64,000 bases of DNA from Plastoroseomonas hellenica. Its GTDB lineage: Bacteria > Pseudomonadota > Alphaproteobacteria > Acetobacterales > Acetobacteraceae. Below, in pieces: positions 1-8,641 of this stretch (positions are counted from its first letter, which is position 1; each line of letters starts with the position of its first letter). The translations under genes were made by a program, and so were the position numbers. Under the pieces are notes generated by a model. It was not told the origin of the DNA, made no database searches, and saw nothing but the letters and a program-made list of their open reading frames with translations. The DNA is taken from positions 113,409-177,408 of the forward strand of contig NZ_JAAGBB010000009.1 in the NCBI RefSeq assembly GCF_018129085.1, in the 5' to 3' direction.

Positions 1-198
1 GATGTCCCGCCCGGAATTATCGGTGCCGAGCAGGAAGCGCGGGTTGGCGCCCGGCCATTGCAGCGGCCGCCCTGCGAGCGAAAGCGGGTCACGCGGATAG
101 GCCCAGTCCGCGCTGAGCGCCATGGCGATGACGGCCAGCAGCAGCACCAGCCCGATCATGGCCGCGGGGCCGCGGAGATAGGCACGGATCGCGCGCAT
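1..198 (-). CDS. ABC transporter permease, DppC/OppC-like (partial, C-terminus outside window)
   Basis: Second inner-membrane permease of a peptide-type ABC importer. Only the first 66 residues are in the window: a short basic N-terminus, one hydrophobic segment (about residues 13-32), then the LGTDNSGRD motif that is diagnostic of DppC-type permeases. The ATG overlaps the TGA of the upstream dppB-like gene in a TGATG arrangement, so the two are translationally coupled. The ATPase subunits would be expected beyond the left edge. Substrate unknown; family assignment is firm. Confidence 0.88.
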   Translation of the reverse strand, partial: MRAIRAYLRGPAAMIGLVLLLAVIAMALSADWAYPRDPLSLAGRPLQWPGANPRFLLGTDNSGRDI

Positions 199-1175
199 CA
201 GCGCCCCGCCCCGATACGGGGATCCAGCCGCGCATAGGCAAGGTCGACAAGGAAATTGACCAGGATGACCAGCACCGCGGAGACGAAGACGATGCCGAGC
301 AGCGTGTTGAGGTCGCGCTGGACCACGGCTTCATAGGCGAGCCGCCCCAGGCCGGGAAGCGAGAAGACGCTTTCCACCACCACGGAGCCGCCGAGCATGG
401 TGCCCGCCTGCAGGCCGATCAAGGTCACCATCGGCAGCAACGCGTTGCGCAGCACGTGCCGGGTGATCACCCGCGTCTCGTCCAGCCCCTTGGCGCGCGC
501 GGTGCGGACGAAGTCGAGCGTCAGAACTTCCAGCATGGTCGCACGCATGATGCGCAGATAGATCGCCAGGAAGATCAGGCCGAGGGTCAGTGTCGGCAGC
601 ACCAGGTGCGATGCGATGTCGAGCATGCGGGCGAAGCCGGTCAGGCCCGCCTCCACCTCCTCGAACCCGCCGGCGGGCAGCCATTGCAGATGCACGGCAA
701 AGAGCACGATCGCCATCAGCCCGAACCAGAAGGAGGGCGTCGCATAGAACACCAGGCCGAGGGTCGATATCAGCGTGTCCGGCCAGCGGTTCACCCGCCG
801 CGCCGCCAGCACGCCGAGCACCAGCCCGAAGAAGAACGCGAAGGAGAGCGATGCGGTCATCAGCAGCAAGGTCGCCGGCAGCCGTTCCAGGATGACGGTC
901 GCGACCGGCTTGCCGTAGATCGCGGAGAAGCCGAGATCGAGCCGCACCAGCCGCCACAGATAGTTGCCGAGCTGCGCCGGGACCGAGAGATCGAGCCCGT
1001 AGAAGGCGCGGAGATCGGCCGCGATCTCGGCGCTGCCGCCCCCCATCTGCGCCATCAGCGCATCGACGGTGTCGCCGGGTGCGAGTTGCAGCAACAGGAA
1101 GAGCCCGATCAGGATGATCAGCAAGGTCGGCAGGGAGGCGGCGAGCCGCCGCCCCGCGAGAGCAAGGACCCGCAT
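198..1175 (-). CDS. ABC transporter permease, DppB/OppB-like
   Basis: Inner-membrane permease of about 325 residues, the usual DppB length. It starts MRVLALAGRRLAASLPTLL, runs into a first membrane helix and the LAPGD motif, and ends with the permease signature around VVVESVFSLPGLGRLAYEAV and a conserved DPRIGAG tail. An in-frame extension of 31 codons upstream lies inside a repeat element and was rejected. It partners the DppC-like gene (1-base overlap) and the binding protein encoded upstream at 1342-2940. The 160-bp repeat sits between the binding protein stop and this start and could modulate expression. Likely imports peptides or similar amine-containing solutes. Confidence 0.92.
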   Translation of the reverse strand: MRVLALAGRRLAASLPTLLIILIGLFLLLQLAPGDTVDALMAQMGGGSAEIAADLRAFYGLDLSVPAQLGNYLWRLVRLDLGFSAIYGKPVATVILERLPATLLLMTASLSFAFFFGLVLGVLAARRVNRWPDTLISTLGLVFYATPSFWFGLMAIVLFAVHLQWLPAGGFEEVEAGLTGFARMLDIASHLVLPTLTLGLIFLAIYLRIMRATMLEVLTLDFVRTARAKGLDETRVITRHVLRNALLPMVTLIGLQAGTMLGGSVVVESVFSLPGLGRLAYEAVVQRDLNTLLGIVFVSAVLVILVNFLVDLAYARLDPRIGAGR

Positions 1176-1180
1176 CAGGG

Positions 1181-1340
1181 GGCCGTTCTGGCGATGGCAG
1201 CGGCGGAGGTGTGGCGAGGGATTTTTCGCCCCTGGTGCGGCGGCTGACGCAGCCGATGCCGGTTGCATCGGCGAGGAAGCCGGCGTGCCGGGGGCGGAAA
1301 AGACCCGTCAGACCGACCCGCGGCCATCGCCAGGGCGGCC
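1181..1340. repeat. Intergenic structured repeat, copy 1 (about 160 bp)
   Basis: Lies precisely between the binding-protein stop codon (1342) and the dppB-like start (1175). The ends form an inverted repeat of 18 bp with 2 mismatches (1181-1198 against 1323-1340), and the interior carries a second inverted pair (TTTTTCGCCCCTGG at about 1222 against GGGGGCGGAAAA at about 1290). The core is clearly homologous, about 85% by eye, to the reverse complement of the element at 9771-9929, but the outer arms differ. The RNA could fold into a long cruciform hairpin inside the transporter mRNA. No protein is encoded. Confidence 0.8.
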
Positions 1341-1341
1341 A

Positions 1342-2940
1342 TCATGAAGCCAGCCAGAGATCGTGCCAGGAGGAGGAGGCCCAGCGCGGCGTGTTGGAAT
1401 GGTTGCGCAGCCGCTTGCTCAGCACGGAGACGAAGATCTGTTCGATCGGCATCCAGATCGGCAGCTCGGTGTTCACGCGCCGCACGAAATCCGCGTAAAG
1501 CGCACGGCGCTTCGCGGCATCCACCTCGGACTGCGCATCGTCGATGATGCGGTCGGTCTCGGCATCGGTCCAGCCCCATTGGTTGGTCCAGGGCGCGCCC
1601 TTCGGCTGACCGGAGCGGTACCAGACGGTGGTCGAGACCGCGGGATCGTTGCGATACTGGTGCCAGCCGGTCGCGAGGTCGAAGTTCCAGTCGTTGTAGA
1701 CGCTGCGCAGGAAGCCGGCGGCGTCCAGCCGCACGATCTCGACGCGGATGCCGACCTCCTGCAGCGATTGCTGGATGAAGGTCGACCAGAGCGCGATGTC
1801 CTCGCCCCAGGGCGCCGGATGCAGGCGCAGGTTGAAGCGCACGCCGCCGGCGCCGCGCCGATGCCCGGCCTCGTCCAGCAGCGCATTCGCGCGACGCCGG
1901 TCGAAGGCGTATTGCGGCATGCCCTGCGGGTAGAAATCGGTGGAGACCGAAGGGATTGGCCCCGTGCCGAGCTTCGCGAAATCGCCGAGGAAGTTCTCGA
2001 TGAAGAAGGGCACGTCGAGCGCATGCGCGATGGCGCGGCGCACCCGGATATCGGCCAGCACCGGGTTGCGGAAGTTGAATTCCAGCGTGTTGGTGCGGGC
2101 ATTGCCTTCGTTGCCCTTGGTCGTCACCTCGAAGCGCGGATCGCGGCCGAGGCGCTGCAGATCGGCGATGGTGAGCGAGGAGTAGGGGCTGAACAGGATC
2201 TGCCCGGCCTCCATCTGCGCCGCCGCCGCGGCGCGGTCGCCGACCACGCGCCAGATGACGCGGTCGAGATAGGGCAGGTTGTTGCGCCAGTAGTTGGGAT
2301 TGCGGTCGGCGATGATGAACTGGCCGCGTTCATACTGCACGAAGCGGAAGGGGCCGGTGCCGATCGGCGCGGTGTTTGCCGGGTTCTGCCGGATGTCCGA
2401 TCCCTCATAGACATGCTTCGGCGAGACATAGCCGAGATCGGGCAGCGCGCGCAGCAGCAGGCCGAGCGGCATGGCCCGCGAATAGCGGAACACCGCGGTG
2501 TGCGGATCGGGCGTATCGACGGCCTCCAGGAAGAGCTGCACGGCCGTGCCGTAGTTCAGGATCTTCTTCCACATCTCCATCGCCGTGAACTGCACATCGG
2601 CGGCGGTGAAGGGGCGGCCGTCATGCCAGGTGACGCCCTGACGCAGCTTGAAGGTGATGGTCTTGCCGTCGGGCGCCGCCTCCCAGCTTTCTGCGAGGCA
2701 CGGCGCCGGATTGCCGTTCGCATCGAGGTCGACCAGCGGTTCCTGGATCTTGCCGCCGACGATGTAGACGCCTGTCGAGGCCTGCAGGCTTGGGTTCAGG
2801 ATGCGCTGCTCGGTCGCGAAATGCACCGACATGATGCCGCCGCGCCGCGGCGTTTCCTGCGCGAAGGCGCGTTCGGGATGCAGCACGCTGGCCGCCAGCG
2901 CGGCCGAGGTCAGCAGGGTGGCGCGGCGCGTAAGGTCCAT
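1342..2940 (-). CDS. ABC transporter substrate-binding protein, family 5 (DppA-like)
   Basis: Periplasmic solute receptor of 532 residues, typical of the SBP_bac_5 family. The N-terminus MDLTRRATLL... has an RR pair, a hydrophobic stretch and an A-F-A cleavage site near residue 27, consistent with Tat or Sec export. Family landmarks include LAESWEAAPDGKTITFKLRQ-type text near residue 85, DVQFTAMEMW and GTGPFRFVQYERG. It feeds the DppB/DppC-like permeases downstream on the same strand, separated from them by the repeat at 1181-1340. The VOC gene upstream (gap of 78 bases) may share the transcript. The ligand cannot be read from sequence. Confidence 0.92.
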   Translation of the reverse strand: MDLTRRATLLTSAALAASVLHPERAFAQETPRRGGIMSVHFATEQRILNPSLQASTGVYIVGGKIQEPLVDLDANGNPAPCLAESWEAAPDGKTITFKLRQGVTWHDGRPFTAADVQFTAMEMWKKILNYGTAVQLFLEAVDTPDPHTAVFRYSRAMPLGLLLRALPDLGYVSPKHVYEGSDIRQNPANTAPIGTGPFRFVQYERGQFIIADRNPNYWRNNLPYLDRVIWRVVGDRAAAAAQMEAGQILFSPYSSLTIADLQRLGRDPRFEVTTKGNEGNARTNTLEFNFRNPVLADIRVRRAIAHALDVPFFIENFLGDFAKLGTGPIPSVSTDFYPQGMPQYAFDRRRANALLDEAGHRRGAGGVRFNLRLHPAPWGEDIALWSTFIQQSLQEVGIRVEIVRLDAAGFLRSVYNDWNFDLATGWHQYRNDPAVSTTVWYRSGQPKGAPWTNQWGWTDAETDRIIDDAQSEVDAAKRRALYADFVRRVNTELPIWMPIEQIFVSVLSKRLRNHSNTPRWASSSWHDLWLAS

Positions 2941-3018
2941 GGAAGAGTCCCGACAGCTAGGAGGCTTTGCACCGCAGCATGACCGGGCGCTCAGCGCGGC
3001 GTCAACGACGCCGCGCCG

Positions 3019-3864
3019 TCAGGCAGGAAGGAAACGCAGTGCCACGCCATTCGCCCGGGTCGCCGGCACGAAGAGTGGCGCATCCGGCATCAGACCGAGC
3101 GCCGCGGCCGTCGCGGCCGGATCGGCGGTGCCCAGCACCAGCACCGCGGCCCCTTCCTCCGGCAGCCCGGCCAGGGATTGGCCGGGGTGGCGCGCGGCAA
3201 GCGTGGTCCGGTCCAGAAAAACGAGATCGGCGCGGCCGCTGCCGGTCGGCACGCGCTGCGCACCGTCGGGATCGGCGGTCGCCCTGCGGTCCAGCAGTTG
3301 CGCCATGGAGGCCGCAGCTCCCGCGGGCGCTGTCGCCAGCACCTCCACCCGCAGGATCCGGGAGACGGCATTGGCATGGGACTGCAGCGCGGGAATCCAG
3401 ACATTCTCCCGCGTCAGATGTTCGCAGGCGAAAATGCGCAGGCCACCGGGACGGGCATCGAGCGGCCATTGGAAGACGTTGAAGCGCGCTTCCGCCTCGC
3501 CGCCGCCGGGTAGCGTCACGGGACGGCCGAAGGCGATCGGGCCGGTCGCGGCGATGCCGCGCGCCTGCAGCTCCGCGACGCCCGCGGCTGCATCGTCGGT
3601 GGTGAAGGCAGCGCGTTCCAGCCCTTCGCGGCCATCGAGAAAGGCACGCATCGGCGCATTATGCGGCGTCGGCACCAGCACGCCGAGCAGCTCCAGATAA
3701 TCCTCCCCGAACATGATGGTGTAATTGCCGGAGCCCATATGGGCGCTGTGCGTGCCGCGCGGCGAGACGGTGAAGCCGAGCGCCTGCCAGCCCGCGGCCG
3801 CGGCATCCAGGTCCCGCACCGCCACCACCACGTGGTCCAGCCCGATCACATGCCGCAGTGCCAT
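3019..3864 (-). CDS. VOC/glyoxalase-like domain protein
   Basis: Cytosolic protein of 281 residues. The N-terminus MALRHVIGLDHVVVAVRDLD is a standard opening of vicinal-oxygen-chelate proteins, with the predicted metal ligand His at about residue 10. Text such as YLELLGVL and ARPGGLRIFACEHLTRENVW suggests two tandem beta-alpha-beta-beta-beta modules and resembles the glyoxalase-like PF13468 group. The ATG at 3864 is preceded by AAAGGACC, a good ribosome site; a longer frame upstream was rejected because it runs back through the divergent oxidoreductase gene. The reaction is unknown. It may be cotranscribed with the transporter genes that follow. Confidence 0.82.
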   Translation of the reverse strand: MALRHVIGLDHVVVAVRDLDAAAAGWQALGFTVSPRGTHSAHMGSGNYTIMFGEDYLELLGVLVPTPHNAPMRAFLDGREGLERAAFTTDDAAAGVAELQARGIAATGPIAFGRPVTLPGGGEAEARFNVFQWPLDARPGGLRIFACEHLTRENVWIPALQSHANAVSRILRVEVLATAPAGAAASMAQLLDRRATADPDGAQRVPTGSGRADLVFLDRTTLAARHPGQSLAGLPEEGAAVLVLGTADPAATAAALGLMPDAPLFVPATRANGVALRFLPA

Positions 3865-3916
3865 CGCAGGGTCCTTTCGTTTGCCGGCCGAGTGCCGCGG
3901 AACCGCCTGCCGCACG

Positions 3917-3928
3917 CAAGCATGCTTG
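3917..3928. promoter_or_regulatory. 12-bp palindrome CAAGCATGCTTG in a divergent promoter region
   Basis: A perfect palindrome in the 118-base gap between the VOC gene (leftward) and the oxidoreductase gene (rightward). Position and symmetry fit a dimeric repressor site, but no dedicated regulator gene lies beside it, so this is only a candidate. Confidence 0.3.
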
Positions 3929-3982
3929 AGGTGGCCGTCCGGCGGCGCTTTGATGTCGGCTGAAAACCCGGAAAGGCAAGGC

Positions 3983-5299
3983 ATGGCGACCAGCGGCGCG
4001 ACAGAGGGACCTGGCTGGCCACCCTCGCTTTGGGCCGCCGTCACGCCGGCGGGCCCCGCGCTGCCGGCACTGGAGGGTATGGTCGAGACGGAGGTCGCGG
4101 TGATCGGTGCTGGCTTCACCGGCCTCTCCACGGCCATCCACCTGCGCGAGGCCGGCATCCCCTGCATCGTCGTCGAAGCCGCGGAGCCCGGCTGGGGTGC
4201 CTCCGGCCGCAACAACGGCCAGGTGATCCCGACGCTGTCGCGCTACGACCCGGCCGCCATCATCCGCCGCCATGGCGCCGCCGGCGAGCGTTTCGTCGCG
4301 GTGCTGCGCGATAGCGCCGCGACGCTCTTCGACCTGGCGCGCCACCACGGCATCGCGGCCGAAGCCGAACAGGCGGGCTGGGTGCAGCCCGCGCATACGC
4401 CGGGCCGCATGCGCGTGGTGGAGCGGCGGATGCGCGACTGGGAATTGCATGGCGCACCGGTCGCGCTGCTGGACCGCGCGGCGCTCAGGGAGATGCTGGG
4501 CTCGGACGCCTGGTTCGGCGGCTTCACCAACCCGACCGGCGGTCATGTGAATCCGCTGGCGCTGGCCCGCGGCATGGCTGCGACCGCACTCACGCTGGGC
4601 GCCACCATCCTCGCCCGCTCCCCGGTCACGGGGATCGCGCATCAGGGCGGGCGCTGGCTGGTGCGGAGCGAGCGCGGCACGGTTCGCGCGCGGGCGCTGG
4701 TGCTCGCGACGAATGCCTATACCGGCACCTTCAACCGATCCTTGGCACCGGAGATCGCGACGTCCGTCGTGCCGGTGCTGTCCTGGCAGATGGCGACCCG
4801 GCCGATCGGCGACAATGTCGCGCGCAGCATCATCCCCGGCCGCCAGGCCATGTCGGACACCCATGGGGAGCTGTATTTCGCCCGCTGGGATGCGCGCGGC
4901 CGGCTGGTGACCGGTGGCGCCGTCGCGATCCCCGCGAACCAGCCGGCCCGGCTGCGCCCGATGATCGGGGCACGGCTGCAACGCCTCTGGCCGCAGATCG
5001 GGGAGGTGCGGTTCGACTATGTCTGGAGCGGCAATATCGGCATGACCACCGATTACTTCCCGCATCTGCATCGGCTGGGGCCGGATGGCTATGCCTGGGC
5101 GGGCTGCAATGGGCGCGCGGTGGCGCTTTCCGTCGCACTCGGGCGCGAATTCGCCCGTGCGGTGCAGGGCGTGCCGGAAGCCGAGCTCGGCCTGCCCTTC
5201 ACCGAGCCGCGCCCGGTGCCGCTGCACGGCCTGGCGCGTCGCGCGGCGTCGCTGATGCTGATGCTCTACCGTTGGCGCGATGCAAGGGAGGTGGCGTGA
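3983..5299 (+). CDS. FAD-dependent oxidoreductase, DAO (glycine/D-amino acid oxidase) family
   Basis: Flavoprotein of 438 residues that probably oxidises an amine or amino acid. The dinucleotide-binding motif AVIGAGFTGLSTAIHLREAG is at residues 39-58, preceded by a leader with WPPSLW as in gamma-glutamylputrescine oxidase relatives, and followed by GWGASGRNNGQVIPTLSRYDP, the flavin-contacting segment of PuuB-type enzymes. The C-terminus has the usual YAWAGCNGRAVALS. The ATG at 3983 follows GGAAAGGCAAGGC; another in-frame ATG lies 30 bases upstream. The last bases overlap the cupin gene. A role in polyamine or amino-acid amine oxidation is inference from family resemblance. Confidence 0.87.
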   Translation: MATSGATEGPGWPPSLWAAVTPAGPALPALEGMVETEVAVIGAGFTGLSTAIHLREAGIPCIVVEAAEPGWGASGRNNGQVIPTLSRYDPAAIIRRHGAAGERFVAVLRDSAATLFDLARHHGIAAEAEQAGWVQPAHTPGRMRVVERRMRDWELHGAPVALLDRAALREMLGSDAWFGGFTNPTGGHVNPLALARGMAATALTLGATILARSPVTGIAHQGGRWLVRSERGTVRARALVLATNAYTGTFNRSLAPEIATSVVPVLSWQMATRPIGDNVARSIIPGRQAMSDTHGELYFARWDARGRLVTGGAVAIPANQPARLRPMIGARLQRLWPQIGEVRFDYVWSGNIGMTTDYFPHLHRLGPDGYAWAGCNGRAVALSVALGREFARAVQGVPEAELGLPFTEPRPVPLHGLARRAASLMLMLYRWRDAREVA

Positions 5300-5814
5300 T
5301 GGAGAAAGAGAGCCGCGGGGAGGTGCGCGTCATCGGCCCCGATGAGGCGCCGAGCTTCTGGCAGCCGGTGCCGGCCAATGGCTTCGTGCGTTGCATCCTG
5401 AGCGGGCGGGAACTCGGCACCGGCTTCTCGATGGGGACCCAGACCGTCGCCCCTGGCTGCATGGTGCGCGAGCACAGCCATGACCGCCACGACGAGGTGA
5501 TCCACGTCACCGCCGGCCAGGGCTTCGCCCGCATCGAGGGCGAGGACCGACCGATCGAACCGGGCTCCACCGTCTTCCTCGGCCGTAACCGCAAGCATGG
5601 CTTCGTCAATCCGGGACCGGCGCCGATGAGTTTCGTCTGGTTCCTCGCCCCCGGCGGGCTCGAGGATTTCTTCGCCGCCATCGGCCGCCCCCGCAGCCCT
5701 GGCGAGCCGGCGCCGGAGCCCTTCCCGCGCCCCGCGGATGTCGCGGAGATCGAGCGGCGGACCGTCTTCGGCTGGGCGGATCAGATGCCGGGCTCGCGGT
5801 CCGGCGGCGACTAG
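5299..5814 (+). CDS. Cupin-domain protein
   Basis: Small single-cupin protein of 171 residues. The metal motif reads HSHDRHDEVIHV (His59, His61, Glu66 as likely ligands) with the second motif around PGSTVFLGRNRKHGF (His100). The ATG overlaps the oxidoreductase TGA (TGATG) and is preceded by AAGGGAGG, so the two proteins are coupled and probably act in one pathway. The C-terminal 50 residues (PRSPGEPAPEPFPRP) look like the tail of quercetin-dioxygenase-like or regulatory cupins. The reaction is not predictable. Confidence 0.85.
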   Translation: MEKESRGEVRVIGPDEAPSFWQPVPANGFVRCILSGRELGTGFSMGTQTVAPGCMVREHSHDRHDEVIHVTAGQGFARIEGEDRPIEPGSTVFLGRNRKHGFVNPGPAPMSFVWFLAPGGLEDFFAAIGRPRSPGEPAPEPFPRPADVAEIERRTVFGWADQMPGSRSGGD

Positions 5815-5934
5815 ATGTTCTGATATCGGTACGGAAGCCTCCCCCGCAGCGATCACACGACCGGGACGCGAAGGCGCGTGACCCCGCCCGCTCCGCTGTC
5901 CTAGGCTATCTGTCAAGCAAGCAGGGAGGCGTCG

Positions 5935-6159
5935 ATGAGCATCGACATCGTGGACTACCCCACCTACGACACCGATTACCTGCCACACGTCATCGCGCGT
6001 TGCCTGGACAAGGCCAACAGGTACCAGGTGCCGCACCGCTTCACCCTGAACGGCGCCGTTGTGGTGGTCTCGCCTGGCCAGTCGGCCCATGCGGTCGATG
6101 AAGAAGTGCAGCGGCAATGGCAGGCCGCCAAGCACGCACCGCCGGCGGACGCCGCCTAA
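5935..6159 (+). CDS. Hypothetical small protein (74 aa)
   Basis: Unrecognised soluble protein of 74 residues, mildly acidic in the first half (MSIDIVDYPTYDTDYLP) and rich in His, Gln and Ala towards the end. No signal peptide, membrane helix or cysteine motif. A clear ribosome site (GCAGGGAGGCG) precedes the ATG and codon use matches neighbours, which supports a real gene. It stands alone between the cupin gene (120 bases before) and the ornithine decarboxylase (130 bases after). Confidence 0.6.
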   Translation: MSIDIVDYPTYDTDYLPHVIARCLDKANRYQVPHRFTLNGAVVVVSPGQSAHAVDEEVQRQWQAAKHAPPADAA

Positions 6160-6197
6160 GCGGGACCGCCACAGTCGCCGCTACCGCCGCCGTCACT

Positions 6198-6236
6198 GAA
6201 GCGTCACAGGCCAATGGCTTGAATTGTCGTGACTTC
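6198..6236 (+). promoter_or_regulatory. Possible leader hairpin upstream of the ornithine decarboxylase
   Basis: The stretch contains GAAGCGTCAC and, 21 bases later, GTGACTTC, which can pair with one bulged base, with a smaller GGCC/GGCT pairing inside. It lies 54 bases before the decarboxylase start. In enterobacteria the inducible speF gene is controlled by a structured leader, so a leader here would be unsurprising, but no leader peptide gene is visible and the pairing is modest. Confidence 0.2.
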
Positions 6237-6289
6237 GCCGGCCAGGGTCCGGCCGCGAGCGGGCGTGGCCCCGCGGAGAGGGACCCCGG

Positions 6290-8641
6290 ATGGAATACGC
6301 GCGCCGTTTCAAGGTGCTGGTCTGCGCACCGGCCTTCGACGAGACCGACCTGGAAGGCGCCCGGCTGCGCCAGATCCTGACCGAGGTCGAGGGGATGGGC
6401 TATGCCGTGCTGCGCGCCCGCCGCGACGACGACGCGGAGCTGGTGATCCGCACCGACAGTGCCATCGGCTGCATCATCGTCGACTGGGGCAAGAAGGGCC
6501 TGCAGGGCAAGGCCGCGTCCCTGATCTCCTTCGTGCGCAAGCGCGGCCTCGATGTGCCGATTATCCTGCTGGTGCGGCGCCACCGTCTCGAGGACATCCC
6601 GGTCGAGGTGCTGGACGATGTCGACGGCTTCGTCTTCCTGGCCGAGGAGACGCCGGAATTCATCGCCAAGAACCTGGTCTCCCGCCTGCGCCAATATGCC
6701 GAGACGCTGAAGACGCCGTTCTTCGGCGCGCTGGTGGATTACGCCGAGCAGGGCAACCAGCTCTGGACCTGTCCCGGCCACAATGGCGGCATGTTCTACA
6801 GCCGCAGCCCGATCGGCCGGATCTTCGTCGAACACCTGGGCGAGGCGGTGTTCCGCGACGATCTCGACAATTCCGTGCTCCAGCTCGGCGACCTCCTGAC
6901 CCATGAGGGGCCGGCCCTGAAGGCGCAGCAGGAAGCGGCCGTGATCTTCGGCGCCGAACGCACCTATTTCGTGCTGAACGGCACCTCCACCTCCAACAAG
7001 ATCGCCCTCTGCGCGCTGCTGGCAGAGGACGACCTGGTGCTGTTCGACCGCAACAACCACAAGGCGGCGCATCACGGTGCCCTCTTCCTCGGCGGCGCGG
7101 TGCCGGTCTTCATCGAGACCGCGCGCAACCCGCATGGCCTGATCGGCCCGATGCGCCTCGACGCGCTTGACGAGGAGAAGCTGCGCCAATCGATCCGCGA
7201 CAACCCGCTGGTCAAGGACCCCGAGGCCTGGCAGCGCCCGCGCCCTTTCCGGGCCGCGGTGATCGAGCAATGCACCTATGACGGCACCATCTACTCCGCC
7301 GAGGAGGTGCTGAAGCGCATCGGCCACCTCTGCGACTACATCCTGTTCGACGAGGCCTGGGCCGGCTTCATGAAGTTCCACCCGCTGTTCCGCGGGCGCT
7401 TCGGCATGGGCCTCGACCGGCTCGGCCCCGATGCGCCCGGCATCCTGGTGACGCAGAGCACGCACAAGCAGCTCGCCAGCTTCTCCCAGGCATCGCAGAT
7501 CCATGTGAAGGACAGCCATATCGGCGATCACGCCAGGCGCGTGGAGCACCGGCGCTTCAACGAGATGTTCCTGCTGCACGCCTCGACCAGCCCCTTCTAT
7601 CCGCTCTTCGCTTCGCTCGACGTCGGCGCGCAGATGATGAAGGGGCGTTCGGGGGAGGTGCTGTGGGACGATACCGTCCGACTCGGCATCGAGATGCGCA
7701 AGAAGATGCGCTTCGCCCGCCGCGAGTTCGAGGAGAAAGAGACGGATCCGGCGCGCCGCTGGTTCTTCGAACCCTTCGTGCCGAAGACCGTGCGCGTGAA
7801 CGGCACCGAGCTTCCCTGGGAGGAGGCACCGACCGACGCGCTCGCCTCCGACCCCGCGCATTGGGAGCTGCGCCCTGGCGAGGACTGGCACGGTTTCGGC
7901 GATGTCGCGCCGGGCTGGGCGATGACCGATCCGAACAAGCTGACCGTGCTGACGCCGGGTTTCGCCGATGGCGGCTATGCCGAGCACGGGGTGCCGGCGC
8001 CGATCGTCGCCGAATACCTGCGGCAGAACCGCATCGTGCCCGAGAAGAACGACCTCAACAGCTTGCTCTTCCTGCTGACGCCGGGTAGCGAGAGCAGCAA
8101 GGCGGGCACGCTGCTGTCCCACCTCGTCACCTTCAAGAAGCTGCATGACGACAATGCGCCGCTCGACGAGGTGATTCCGGATTTCGTCGCGCGCCGCCCC
8201 AAGCGCTACGCCGGGCTCAGGCTCCGCGACCTCTGCGCGGAGATGCAGGCTTTCTATAGGTCGGAGAATGTCAGCGCGCTGCAGGCGGCGCAGTTCCGCG
8301 CCGAGCATTTCCCGGACATGGCGATGGCGCCGCATGAGGCGGTGCGGGAGCTGGTGCGCAACCGCGTGGACTATGTGCCGCTGGAGGAAGCGGATGGCCG
8401 CATCGCGACGACGCTCTGGTTGGTCTATCCGCCCGGCATCGCGACAGTAATCCCGGGCGAGCGGCTCGGCCAGCGATCGCGGCCGATGATCGCCTATCTC
8501 AAGGCCTTCGAACGCGCGGCGAACCTCTTCCCCGGCTTCGAGAACGAGATCCAGGGCCTGTACCGCGAGACCGCGGAGGATGGCACGGTGCGCTTCCACA
8601 CCTATGTGGTGCGGGAATCGGCGAAGACCCGCGGGTCGTGA
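6290..8641 (+). CDS. Ornithine decarboxylase (Orn/Lys/Arg decarboxylase family, SpeC/SpeF-like)
   Basis: PLP enzyme of 783 residues that should convert ornithine to putrescine. It has the full bacterial architecture: an N-terminal response-regulator-like wing domain (about 1-130), the fold-type I core, and a C-terminal domain. Signatures match E. coli SpeF/SpeC more closely than the lysine or arginine enzymes: CPGHNGG near 160, YFVLNGTSTSNK, LFDRNNHKAAHHGAL, TYDGTIYSAEEV, IGHLCDYILFDEAW, and the Schiff-base lysine in STHKQLASFSQAS (Lys393). AGAGGG precedes the ATG. The stop overlaps the start of the next gene (TGATG). Ornithine specificity is from resemblance, not proof. Confidence 0.88.
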   Translation: MEYARRFKVLVCAPAFDETDLEGARLRQILTEVEGMGYAVLRARRDDDAELVIRTDSAIGCIIVDWGKKGLQGKAASLISFVRKRGLDVPIILLVRRHRLEDIPVEVLDDVDGFVFLAEETPEFIAKNLVSRLRQYAETLKTPFFGALVDYAEQGNQLWTCPGHNGGMFYSRSPIGRIFVEHLGEAVFRDDLDNSVLQLGDLLTHEGPALKAQQEAAVIFGAERTYFVLNGTSTSNKIALCALLAEDDLVLFDRNNHKAAHHGALFLGGAVPVFIETARNPHGLIGPMRLDALDEEKLRQSIRDNPLVKDPEAWQRPRPFRAAVIEQCTYDGTIYSAEEVLKRIGHLCDYILFDEAWAGFMKFHPLFRGRFGMGLDRLGPDAPGILVTQSTHKQLASFSQASQIHVKDSHIGDHARRVEHRRFNEMFLLHASTSPFYPLFASLDVGAQMMKGRSGEVLWDDTVRLGIEMRKKMRFARREFEEKETDPARRWFFEPFVPKTVRVNGTELPWEEAPTDALASDPAHWELRPGEDWHGFGDVAPGWAMTDPNKLTVLTPGFADGGYAEHGVPAPIVAEYLRQNRIVPEKNDLNSLLFLLTPGSESSKAGTLLSHLVTFKKLHDDNAPLDEVIPDFVARRPKRYAGLRLRDLCAEMQAFYRSENVSALQAAQFRAEHFPDMAMAPHEAVRELVRNRVDYVPLEEADGRIATTLWLVYPPGIATVIPGERLGQRSRPMIAYLKAFERAANLFPGFENEIQGLYRETAEDGTVRFHTYVVRESAKTRGS

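Noticed and set aside
1174..1344. ATCA on both sides of the repeat at 1181-1340 as a target duplication
   Set aside because: The left ATCA is three bases away from the inverted repeat end and both copies coincide with start and stop codon context, so the match may be chance.
6214..6222. Minimal ATG-GCT-TGA frame ahead of the ornithine decarboxylase as a leader peptide
   Set aside because: Too short to judge and without a ribosome site; nothing like the speF leader peptide.
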